Source: an uncultured Collinsella sp.
GTDB taxonomy: Bacteria; Actinomycetota; Coriobacteriia; Coriobacteriales; Coriobacteriaceae
Assembly (NCBI GenBank): GCA_902465115.1
Contig: CABQMC010000080.1
Span: 1 to 7,067, forward strand
Length of the DNA stretch: 7,067 nt
Direction of reading: 5' to 3'
Both the position numbers and the translations under genes were made by a program. Position 1 is the stretch's first letter, and each line of letters begins with the position of its first letter. Shown piece after piece: positions 1 through 5,730 of the stretch. The notes beneath the pieces were generated by a model. That model was not told where the DNA came from. It ran no database searches and worked only from the letters and a program-made list of their open reading frames with translations.

Positions 1-164
1 AGTTGGGCCTTGCCACCTGGGTGCCCGAGACGCTCGGGGTCCATGAGGGACCCTTCACTTCGGCAGACGTCCTCGCGGGCCATGTTCGAGCTCGTCTGGC
101 GCCGACACACCTGGGCTGGCTCGATGGAAATGTTCTGTTCGAGCTGTTTTGGGGTCTAGCATAG
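1..164 (+). CDS. C-terminal end of an unidentified protein (5' truncated)
   Basis: An open frame enters at the window edge (first full codon at position 3) and ends at TAG 162-164, giving 53 residues. The fragment reads as ordinary protein, with hydrophobic and acidic residues mixed (for example VPETLGVHEGPF near its start and GNVLFELFWGLA at its end). The competing frame from position 1 to a TAG at 156-158 gives a Ser/Arg/Trp/Cys-rich peptide typical of a shadow frame. I do not recognise the family. It does not resemble the C-termini of HrcA or HemW, which sit upstream of dnaJ in many related genomes. The gap to the next gene is 58 bp, so it may or may not share a transcript with it. The reading frame is fairly likely; the function is unknown. 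Confidence 0.5.
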   Translation, partial: LGLATWVPETLGVHEGPFTSADVLAGHVRARLAPTHLGWLDGNVLFELFWGLA

Positions 165-167
165 ACC
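153..167. repeat. Perfect 6-bp inverted repeat, GGTCTA-GCA-TAGACC
   Basis: The two arms, 153-158 and 162-167, are exact reverse complements around a 3-nt centre. The repeat overlaps the TAG stop of the upstream gene. It lies just upstream of a possible -10 hexamer at 175-180, roughly where a -35 element would be. No T-tract follows, so it is a poor intrinsic terminator. It does not match the CIRCE (HrcA) or HAIR (HspR) heat-shock operators. Its existence is certain; a role as operator or mRNA hairpin is a guess. Confidence 0.4.
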
Positions 168-174
168 GCTCGGG

Positions 175-180
175 TAGAAT
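175..180 (+). promoter_or_regulatory. Possible -10 element (TAGAAT) ahead of the first dnaJ
   Basis: TAGAAT differs from TATAAT at one position and lies 43 nt before the ATG at 223, in the only gap before the DnaJ genes. No good -35 hexamer is present at 16-18 bp spacing (152-157 reads GGGTCT). The promoter may therefore be weak, activator-dependent, used by another sigma factor, or not a promoter at all. Confidence 0.25.
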
Positions 181-207
181 TACCGCAAGATATACGCTGC
201 TGTGAGC

Positions 208-213
208 AGGAGG
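208..213 (+). promoter_or_regulatory. Strong Shine-Dalgarno AGGAGG that fixes the dnaJ1 start
   Basis: AGGAGG ends 9 nt before ATG 223. This decides against the upstream in-frame GTG at 202, which overlaps the region just before this site and has no ribosome-binding site of its own. Confidence 0.85.
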
Positions 214-222
214 TTGCCGCGC

Positions 223-1326
223 ATGGCGACGATGAACGAAAAAGATTACTACGAGATTCTCGGTGTCTCTAAGGACGCCACCTCGCGTGATATTCAAAAG
301 GCCTTCCAGCAGAAGGCCCGCAAGCTCCATCCGGACGTCAACAAAGAGCCGGGTGCCGAGGAAAAGTTCAAAGAGGTTTCCGAGGCCTACGCTGTGCTTT
401 CGGACGAGCAGAAGCGCGCACGCTATGACGCCATGCGCTCGGGTAATCCCTTTGCCGGTGCACCTTCGGCCTCGCCCTACGGTGGCGGCTATGCCGGCGG
501 CGCTGCCTATGGCAATCCCTTTGAGGGCGGTTTTCCCTTTGGCGGCGCTTGGGGCCAGCCGCGGCGCGGGCGGGCAGCCTACAATCCCGAAAGCGGTGCC
601 AACGTGGTCGTTGACATCAAGCTCGATGCCAAGGAGGCCAAGGGCGGTGCCCGCAAAACCGTTCGCTACACGCGATTCGATACGTGCGGACATTGCGGCG
701 GCTCGGGCTCTGTCTCCTCCGAGCATGCCCATACCTGCCCAAGCTGCGGCGGACGCGGCCATATCGATGTGGACCTGTCCTTTCTGTTTGGCGCCGGCAC
801 GTTTCAGTCAGTTTGTCCCGAGTGCGGCGGCTCGGGCAAGGTCGTAGCCGATCCGTGCCCCGATTGCGGCGGCAGCGGTCGTACCCGCGTGACCTCCGAG
901 CAAACGATTGAGTTTCCTGCCGGCACGCACGACGGCGACGAGGTTCGCATTAGCGGCATGGGCCACGCCGGTACCAATGGAGCCACGGGTGGTGACCTGG
1001 TCGGTCGCGCCCATGTTGAGGCCGAGCGCCTGGAGGGTAAAGCCCGTACCGGCTTTTACCTGATGGGCATCGTGGCGCCGTTTTTGGTGCTGTCGGCCAT
1101 CTCGGGCGTGTTCTCGGCCTTTGCCGTGATGTGTTTTGTCCCGTTTGCCATGGGTCTGCTCATGGTGCTCTCAGACGGGATTCTTCACCGTAGCCTTCTG
1201 TGGTGGAAGCGTGGCGCGATGCAGTTTGCCAACGGTTTTGCCAACGGCTTCATGTTCGCGCTCGTGTCGGTGTGGTTTGCGAGCTGCTCGCAGCGCGCGA
1301 TGCTTTCGCCCTACGGGATGCAATAA
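223..1326 (+). CDS. DnaJ-family co-chaperone with a C-terminal membrane domain
   Basis: This is an Hsp40 co-chaperone of 367 residues. J-domains stimulate the ATPase of DnaK and deliver clients. Visible in order: J-domain at about residues 7-71 with HPD at 36-38; a Gly/Phe/Pro linker at about 73-117; the first strands of C-terminal domain I at about 125-150; and four zinc-binding CxxCGGxG repeats (Cys 155/158, 172/175, 198/201, 212/215). Domain I then resumes to about residue 266. Domain II and the dimerisation segment of canonical DnaJ are missing. In their place are about three hydrophobic helices (near 277-297, 299-321 and 335-355). Basic residues before the first helix (K273, R275) and between the second and third (H322, R323, K329, R330) fit a cytosolic J-domain by the positive-inside rule. 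The linker lacks the DIF-type motif found in the downstream paralogue. Membrane anchoring is inference; DnaJ membership is firm. Confidence 0.93.
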   Translation: MATMNEKDYYEILGVSKDATSRDIQKAFQQKARKLHPDVNKEPGAEEKFKEVSEAYAVLSDEQKRARYDAMRSGNPFAGAPSASPYGGGYAGGAAYGNPFEGGFPFGGAWGQPRRGRAAYNPESGANVVVDIKLDAKEAKGGARKTVRYTRFDTCGHCGGSGSVSSEHAHTCPSCGGRGHIDVDLSFLFGAGTFQSVCPECGGSGKVVADPCPDCGGSGRTRVTSEQTIEFPAGTHDGDEVRISGMGHAGTNGATGGDLVGRAHVEAERLEGKARTGFYLMGIVAPFLVLSAISGVFSAFAVMCFVPFAMGLLMVLSDGILHRSLLWWKRGAMQFANGFANGFMFALVSVWFASCSQRAMLSPYGMQ

Positions 1327-1395
1327 CATCAAACCCTCTGTTTGCGGTCGGCCCTGCATGGGTATAGGACGCACTGTGACAATATTGAAAGTCGG

Positions 1396-1400
1396 AAGGA
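1396..1400 (+). promoter_or_regulatory. Shine-Dalgarno AAGGA that fixes the GTG start of dnaJ2
   Basis: AAGGA ends 7 nt before GTG 1408, immediately ahead of the J-domain. A longer in-frame extension back to TTG 1342 would add 22 residues that look unlike DnaJ and would have no good ribosome-binding site. Confidence 0.75.
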
Positions 1401-1407
1401 TTCGGTC

Positions 1408-2556
1408 GTGTCGGAAAATAGGGATTACTACGAGGTACTTGGCGTCGACAAGGATGCCGACGCGCGGACCATTAAGCGCGCGTTTCTAAAGAAAGCCCGT
1501 ACGGTACACCCGGATGTTTCGGACGACCCCGAGGCCGAGGCCAAGTTCAAAGAGCTTAACGAGGCCTATTCCGTTGTTTCCGACGAGCAGAAGCGTGCTA
1601 ACTACGACCGTTACGGCACCGCCGACGGCCCTGGTGGTTCGGGTTACGTCGATATCAACGATATCTTTGGTGGCATGGGCATGGACGACTTATTCTCGTC
1701 GTTCTTTGGCGGCGGTGCCGGCGGTGGCGCCCGCAGCCGTCGTGAGCGTCGTCGCGGACGTGACATGGCCATCTCGCTTTCGGTGACCCTTGAGGAGGCG
1801 GCGCTCGGCTGCAAAAAGACGATCAGCTATGACCGCCTTGCTCCTTGCGAGGACTGTAATGGCACCGGTAGGGCAGAGGGCGCACAGGAAAAGCAGTGCG
1901 GCCGCTGCCACGGTACGGGCTACGTCACGACGGTTCAGCGCTCGTTCCTGGGCCAGGTTCAGTCTTCCTCGCCTTGCCCCGACTGCCATGGCGAGGGCAC
2001 GGTTATCGACCATCCCTGCGAGACCTGCGACGGTCAGGGCCGCACGCCTTCGCATGAAAAGATCGACATCGATATTCCCGCCGGCGTTTCGACCGGTCGC
2101 CAGCTGCGCGTGAGCGGCTTTGGCGAGGCCGGCCTTCGCGGCGAGCCCTCGGGCGACCTGATTGTCAACGTGCGCGTTGCCGACCATGAGCGCTTTAAGC
2201 GCAACGGTGACGACCTGTACCTGGTGAGCGATATCTCGATTGCGCAGGCTGCGCTCGGCTGCGAGATCGAGGTCGAGGGCATTATGCCCGACGAGGTCGT
2301 CAAGGTGTGCGTCCCCGCCGGCGCCCAGTACGGCGACACCGTGAGCGTCAATAATTACGGCATGCCGCGCATTGGCGGTGGCGGTTCGCGTGGCCGCCTG
2401 ATCGTGCAGCTGCGCGTGGTCGTTCCTACCAATCTTTCCAATAAGCAACGCGAGCTGCTCCGTGCTTTTGCCGATGAGATGGGCGATGACGTCGCTTCCG
2501 GTAAGAAGTCGGTGACCGACCGTATCAAGAGTGCCCTCGACGATATCCTCGATTAA
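1408..2556 (+). CDS. dnaJ: Chaperone protein DnaJ (canonical, full length)
   Basis: This is a type I Hsp40 co-chaperone of 382 residues, the usual length for DnaJ, acting with DnaK and GrpE in the cytosol. Domains: J-domain at about 5-69 with HPD at 34-36; a Gly/Phe linker at about 73-107 that keeps an Asp-Ile-Phe (DIF) motif at 85-87; domain I from about 118; four zinc repeats with Cys 147/150, 164/167, 190/193 and 204/207; then a complete domain II ending near 340. A C-terminal helical tail follows. It starts at GTG 1408, 81 bp after the membrane-type paralogue, and stops 9 bp before the mtaB start. Next to the preceding gene it looks like the main client-binding, dimer-forming DnaJ. Whether a separate dnaK-grpE-dnaJ locus exists elsewhere cannot be seen here. 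Confidence 0.97.
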   Translation: MSENRDYYEVLGVDKDADARTIKRAFLKKARTVHPDVSDDPEAEAKFKELNEAYSVVSDEQKRANYDRYGTADGPGGSGYVDINDIFGGMGMDDLFSSFFGGGAGGGARSRRERRRGRDMAISLSVTLEEAALGCKKTISYDRLAPCEDCNGTGRAEGAQEKQCGRCHGTGYVTTVQRSFLGQVQSSSPCPDCHGEGTVIDHPCETCDGQGRTPSHEKIDIDIPAGVSTGRQLRVSGFGEAGLRGEPSGDLIVNVRVADHERFKRNGDDLYLVSDISIAQAALGCEIEVEGIMPDEVVKVCVPAGAQYGDTVSVNNYGMPRIGGGGSRGRLIVQLRVVVPTNLSNKQRELLRAFADEMGDDVASGKKSVTDRIKSALDDILD

Positions 2557-2565
2557 GGAGCCCGC

Positions 2566-3858
2566 GTGCTCGCACCCCATATTTCCGTCGTCAACCTCGG
2601 CTGCCGCGTCAACCGGGTTGAGTCTGACCGTATCACTGCCGATCTTATGCGCCTGGGATTTGCTATTGTGGAGCCCCAGGATGCCGATCTGATCGTCATT
2701 AACACCTGTGCCGTTACGGGCGAGGCCGAGGCCAAGACTCGTAAGGCCGTCCGTCATGCGCTGGCCTATCCGGGCGAGCCTTACGTGGTCGTAACCGGCT
2801 GCGTCGTCAACCTGCATCCCGAGGAGTTGCTGGAGCTCTCCGATCGCGTGATCGCTGAGCCGTCCAAGATTGACGTCGCCGAGCGCGTCTGCGAGGTGCT
2901 GGGTGTCGAATCCGATAGCGTTCCCGCCTGCAGCGATGGCGAGGTGGTCGATGCGCTCGGTCGCTCTCGCCTGGGCGTGAAGATTCAGGACGGCTGCAAC
3001 CATCGCTGCACCTATTGCATTGTGTGGAAGGCACGCGGCCCCGAGCGCTCCGTGCCCGTCGAGTCCGTGCTCGAGCAAGTTCGTGAGGCCCAGGAGGCCG
3101 GCGTGCCCGAGGTGGTGCTGACCGGTGTGAACCTGGGTGCCTACGATGGCAAGAGCGCGACCGACGAGCACGTCGAAATCGATGAGCTGCTCGAGGCCAT
3201 CATGGAGCGCACGTCTATTCCGCATGTGCGCATTTCCTCGGTCGAGCCCATGGATATCTCCGAGCGCCTGCTTAAGGTTATGGCGCGCTATCCGCAGCGT
3301 ATCGCCCCGTTTTTGCACCTGCCCGTGCAGTCCGGCTGCACGGCGACCCTGCATCGCATGGGCCGTCCCTATAGCGCCGAGGCCTTTGAGGACACGGTGC
3401 GTATGATTCGTGCCATCTTGCCCCAGGCGTCCCTTTCGTGCGATGTCATCGTCGGTTTTCCTGGTGAGACGGACGAGGAGTTCGAGGAATCGCTGGCGCT
3501 GTGCCGCCGTGTGGGTTTCTCGCGTATGCACGTGTTCCGCTACAGCAAGCGTCCCGGTACCCTTGCTGCCAACATGCCCGACCAGGTGCCACCCGAGGTT
3601 ATGGCCGAGCGCAGCCGCCGTATGCGGGCCGCCGCACAGGAGCTCGCTATTGCCGACGCTCGTCGTCGCGTGGGCACGGTCGAGCGTGCCGTGCTCGAGT
3701 ATGGTGACAACCTGACGCTCGGCTCGTTCCATCATGCCCGTCTTGACGATACCTGTGGACTTACAGCCCCGTGCCTGCTCGATGTTGCTATCATCGGAGT
3801 CGATGATTCCGGCTTGGTCCATGCACGCAGGGAGGTTCATGGAAGCCTCGAAGATTAG
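2566..3858 (+). CDS. mtaB: tRNA (N6-threonylcarbamoyladenosine(37)-C2)-methylthiotransferase MtaB
   Basis: This is a radical-SAM methylthiotransferase of 430 residues. The MtaB family converts t6A37 to ms2t6A in tRNAs reading ANN codons, using two [4Fe-4S] clusters. The N-terminal UPF0004 domain carries the three expected cysteines: C13 (in LGCRVN), C48 (in INTCAVTGEAE) and C79 (in VVTGCV). The radical-SAM CxxxCxxC motif is C144/C148/C151. LHLPVQSG at about 250-257 and GFPGETDEEF at about 297-306 are further family signatures. The last 60 or so residues sit where the TRAM RNA-binding domain belongs but match it only loosely. The start is GTG 2566, with AAGGAG at 2555-2560 overlapping the dnaJ2 stop. 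Related families are MiaB and RimO; the GCRVNRVES stretch resembles the GCKVNxxE of MtaB, so MtaB is preferred. Confidence 0.9.
   Translation: MLAPHISVVNLGCRVNRVESDRITADLMRLGFAIVEPQDADLIVINTCAVTGEAEAKTRKAVRHALAYPGEPYVVVTGCVVNLHPEELLELSDRVIAEPSKIDVAERVCEVLGVESDSVPACSDGEVVDALGRSRLGVKIQDGCNHRCTYCIVWKARGPERSVPVESVLEQVREAQEAGVPEVVLTGVNLGAYDGKSATDEHVEIDELLEAIMERTSIPHVRISSVEPMDISERLLKVMARYPQRIAPFLHLPVQSGCTATLHRMGRPYSAEAFEDTVRMIRAILPQASLSCDVIVGFPGETDEEFEESLALCRRVGFSRMHVFRYSKRPGTLAANMPDQVPPEVMAERSRRMRAAAQELAIADARRRVGTVERAVLEYGDNLTLGSFHHARLDDTCGLTAPCLLDVAIIGVDDSGLVHARREVHGSLED
3830..3835 (+). promoter_or_regulatory. Shine-Dalgarno GGGAGG for phoH, inside the mtaB end
   Basis: The site lies within mtaB and ends only 3 nt before ATG 3839, closer than usual. 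The alternative in-frame ATG at 3821 lies upstream of this site and has nothing suitable before it, so 3839 remains the best start. Confidence 0.55.
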
Positions 3859-4825
3859 ACTTACCGTTCCCGAGGGAATTGATCCCTCGCGCGTTTTGGG
3901 TGCCGGCGACGGCGTCCTTCGTGCGCTGGAGAGCTTAGTTCGCGCCCACGTGGTCGCCCGTGGCGACAGCATCGCCGTGAGCGGTGACCCGGACGAGGTC
4001 GAGCTTGTGGCGCACTTTTTCGAACATGCTTTTCGCGAGGCGGCCGCCGGGCGCACGCTTTCTGCCGACGATGTTTCTCGCTGCCTGGCCGTCTTGCGCG
4101 ACGGTGAGCACGAGGCTACGTCGCTTCGCGATGACGTGCTGCTTTCGTATCGCGGTCGCGTCATTCGCCCCAAGACGCTCGGCCAGAAGCGCTATGTGGA
4201 TGCCATCCGCTCGCATACCATCACGTTTGGCCTGGGTCCTGCCGGTACCGGTAAGACCTATCTTGCCATGGCGCTCGCCGTTGCCGCGCTCAAACGTCAT
4301 GAGGTGGGCCGTCTGATCTTGACGCGTCCGGTTGTCGAGGCGGGGGAGAACCTGGGCTTTTTGCCCGGTACCCTCGAGGAAAAGATCGATCCCTACATGC
4401 GTCCGCTCTACGACGCCCTTTTTGACATGATGGATCGCGAGCGCACCGATGAGCTCATGGAGCGCGGCGTGATCGAGATCGCCCCGCTTGCCTACATGCG
4501 CGGCCGCACGCTGAGCGATGCCTTTGTGGTGCTCGACGAGGCGCAAAACACCACGCCCGAGCAGATGAAGATGTTCCTGACGCGCCTGGGCTTTAACTCC
4601 AAGTTTGTGATTACCGGCGACCTGAGTCAGCGTGATCTGGTGGGCCGTCGCGGCGGTCTTGCCGACGTTGAGCAGATTTTGGGCCGTGTCGACGATGTCG
4701 CATTTTCTCACCTCGAGCGTGCCGACGTGGTGCGCCATGCCTTGGTGGGGCGTATCGTCGAGGCATACGATGCTTATGATGATGTGCGCGAGAAACGCGT
4801 ACGTGACCGAAAGGAGTCCCGTTGA
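3839..4825 (+). CDS. phoH: PhoH family P-loop ATPase (YbeZ-like)
   Basis: This is a 328-residue cytosolic ATPase of the PhoH/YbeZ group, which works with YbeY in RNA and ribosome quality control. An N-terminal region of about 100 residues, resembling the KH-like nucleic-acid-binding part of this family, precedes the P-loop ATPase domain. Walker A is GPAGTGKT at 133-140 and Walker B is VVLDEAQN at 230-237. TRPVVEAGENLGFLPG at about 162-177 and ITGDLSQRDL at about 258-267 are strong family signatures. The chosen ATG overlaps the last 20 nt of mtaB, and the TGA stop overlaps the TTG start of ybeY by 4 nt (4822-4825), so all three genes are likely translationally coupled. The length is normal for the family. 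The biochemical role of PhoH proteins is still less certain than the family assignment. Confidence 0.95.
   Translation: MEASKIRLTVPEGIDPSRVLGAGDGVLRALESLVRAHVVARGDSIAVSGDPDEVELVAHFFEHAFREAAAGRTLSADDVSRCLAVLRDGEHEATSLRDDVLLSYRGRVIRPKTLGQKRYVDAIRSHTITFGLGPAGTGKTYLAMALAVAALKRHEVGRLILTRPVVEAGENLGFLPGTLEEKIDPYMRPLYDALFDMMDRERTDELMERGVIEIAPLAYMRGRTLSDAFVVLDEAQNTTPEQMKMFLTRLGFNSKFVITGDLSQRDLVGRRGGLADVEQILGRVDDVAFSHLERADVVRHALVGRIVEAYDAYDDVREKRVRDRKESR
4811..4816 (+). promoter_or_regulatory. Shine-Dalgarno AAGGAG that supports the TTG start of ybeY
   Basis: AAGGAG lies inside the phoH end and finishes 5 nt before TTG 4822, whose last two bases are the first two of the phoH TGA stop. No ATG or GTG start is available nearby in frame. 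Confidence 0.75.
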
Positions 4826-5331
4826 GTGTATTGATCAGCAACGATGCCGAGCTCGATACGCTGCTCGACGCGCAGGAGGTAGAGCACATCTGCGAGGTCG
4901 TGCTTGCCGCCGAAGGCGTTGAGCGTGAAGTCGAGATTTCCCTTTCGTATGTCGATGAGGACGAGATGCACGAGCTCAACCACGAGTGGCGCGGTATCGA
5001 CCGCACCACCGATGTCCTCTCGTTTGAATGCGACTCAGCCTTTGACGATGACATTCCCGCCGATGAGACGCTCGAGCTCGGCGATATTATCTTGGCCCCG
5101 CAGGTTATTGCCCGTCAGGCCCCCGGTTTTGGCAATAGCCCTGCTGACGAGTGCCGTCTGATGCTCGTACACGGCATGCTGCACCTGCTGGGCTATGACC
5201 ACATCGAGGACGACGAGGCCGAGGTCATGGAGGCCCGCGAGGACGCCATCCTGCGCGATTTGGCGCTCGAGCGCGGCGAGGACCGCAAGCTGGTCCACGT
5301 CGGCCCCATCACCAACCACGCCCACGACTAG
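4822..5331 (+). CDS. ybeY: Endoribonuclease / rRNA maturation factor YbeY
   Basis: This is a 169-residue single-domain metalloprotein of the UPF0054 family. YbeY is a metal-dependent endoribonuclease needed for 16S rRNA 3'-end maturation and 70S ribosome quality control. The zinc-binding signature HGxLHLxGYDH is complete, with H117, H121 and H127 as ligands. The upstream conserved segments are also present: ELNHEWRGIDRTTDVLSF at about 51-68 and LGDIILAP at about 86-93. The start codon is a rare TTG that overlaps the phoH stop. It is followed 9 bp later by the DgkA-type kinase and then era. The phoH-ybeY-era linkage matches the known functional link of these proteins to the 30S subunit. Confidence 0.96.
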   Translation: MSVLISNDAELDTLLDAQEVEHICEVVLAAEGVEREVEISLSYVDEDEMHELNHEWRGIDRTTDVLSFECDSAFDDDIPADETLELGDIILAPQVIARQAPGFGNSPADECRLMLVHGMLHLLGYDHIEDDEAEVMEAREDAILRDLALERGEDRKLVHVGPITNHAHD

Positions 5332-5340
5332 GAGCCGTCT

Positions 5341-5718
5341 ATGATTCCCGGATCGAACAAGGACCATCCGTCCTTCTTAAAGTCGTTTTCTTACGCTATG
5401 GAGGGCTTCGTCACCGCCGTCAAGACCGAGCGCAACATTAAGGTCATGCTCGTGGCGGGCGTGTGCACCGTCATTGCAGGCTGCATCGTGGGGCTCGACA
5501 TTGCCGAGTGGGCCACGATTATCATCTGTTGCGGCCTGGTGATCCACGGCGAGCTTTGCAATACCGCCATGGAGGCCATCGTCGACCTGGCGACCCAGGA
5601 GCTCCATCCGCTGGCCAAGCGTGCGAAGGACATCGCCGCCGCCTCCGTATACGTTCTTTCCATCACCGCCGCGATTGTGGGCTTGCTGGTATTTGCCCAC
5701 GCGCTCGGTTTTATTTAG
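5341..5718 (+). CDS. dgkA: Undecaprenol/diacylglycerol kinase (DgkA family)
   Basis: This is a small integral-membrane lipid kinase of 125 residues with three predicted membrane helices, near 33-51, 56-70 and 99-121. Family members phosphorylate diacylglycerol in Proteobacteria and mainly undecaprenol in Gram-positive bacteria, feeding the lipid carrier used for cell-wall synthesis. Active-site residues are present in the expected order: E30, E71, N74 and E78 in ELCNTAMEAIVD, then K96-D97 in AKDIAAASV. The start ATG 5341 follows a TAGGAG ribosome-binding site (5329-5334) that overlaps the ybeY stop. Its place between ybeY and era is the order common in Firmicutes. Substrate preference (undecaprenol rather than diacylglycerol) is inferred from lineage and cannot be read from the sequence. 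Confidence 0.92.
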   Translation: MIPGSNKDHPSFLKSFSYAMEGFVTAVKTERNIKVMLVAGVCTVIAGCIVGLDIAEWATIIICCGLVIHGELCNTAMEAIVDLATQELHPLAKRAKDIAAASVYVLSITAAIVGLLVFAHALGFI

Positions 5719-5730
5719 AAAGGGATTCCC

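Noticed and set aside
202..222. Upstream GTG start for dnaJ1
   Set aside because: The AGGAGG at 208-213 lies downstream of this GTG and is correctly spaced for ATG 223; the extra seven residues are unlike DnaJ.
165..222. CIRCE or HAIR heat-shock operator upstream of the DnaJ genes
   Set aside because: Neither the TTAGCACTC-N9-GAGTGCTAA nor the CTTGAGT-N7-ACTCAAG pattern is present, even allowing a few mismatches.
55..762. Minus-strand open frame over the promoter region and the 5' half of dnaJ1
   Set aside because: It is antisense to the J-domain and the first two zinc repeats, with no recognisable motif.
1018..1326. Frameshift or sequencing error as the cause of the unusual dnaJ1 tail
   Set aside because: No alternative frame in this stretch encodes DnaJ domain II, and the hydrophobic tail has consistent codon bias and a sensible topology, so a real gene structure is more likely.
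1342..1407. N-terminal extension of dnaJ2 from TTG 1342
   Set aside because: GTG 1408 has AAGGA at 7-nt spacing and begins directly at the J-domain; the extension looks like translated intergenic sequence.
1327..1407. Separate promoter or terminator in the 81-bp gap between the two dnaJ genes
   Set aside because: TTGCGG (1342) with TATAGG (1363) is spaced only 15 bp apart with several mismatches. GACAAT (1378-1383) has no partner -35. The only hairpin candidate, CCC-TGCAT-GGG, has a 3-bp stem and no T-run. Nothing is strong enough to call.
3734..3838. Longer phoH start upstream of ATG 3839
   Set aside because: It would overlap mtaB by over 100 nt, lacks a ribosome-binding site, and adds residues unlike the PhoH N-terminus.
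1690..4173. Very long open frame (827 codons) on the minus strand
   Set aside because: It runs antisense across dnaJ2, mtaB and phoH, which all have clear family motifs on the + strand. Its product is a low-complexity Ala/Gly/His/Leu/Arg-rich sequence, as expected when GC-rich codons suppress stops on the opposite strand.
3935..4738. Minus-strand open frame (267 codons) over phoH
   Set aside because: It lies wholly opposite the phoH ATPase domain with Walker motifs, and no family is recognisable.
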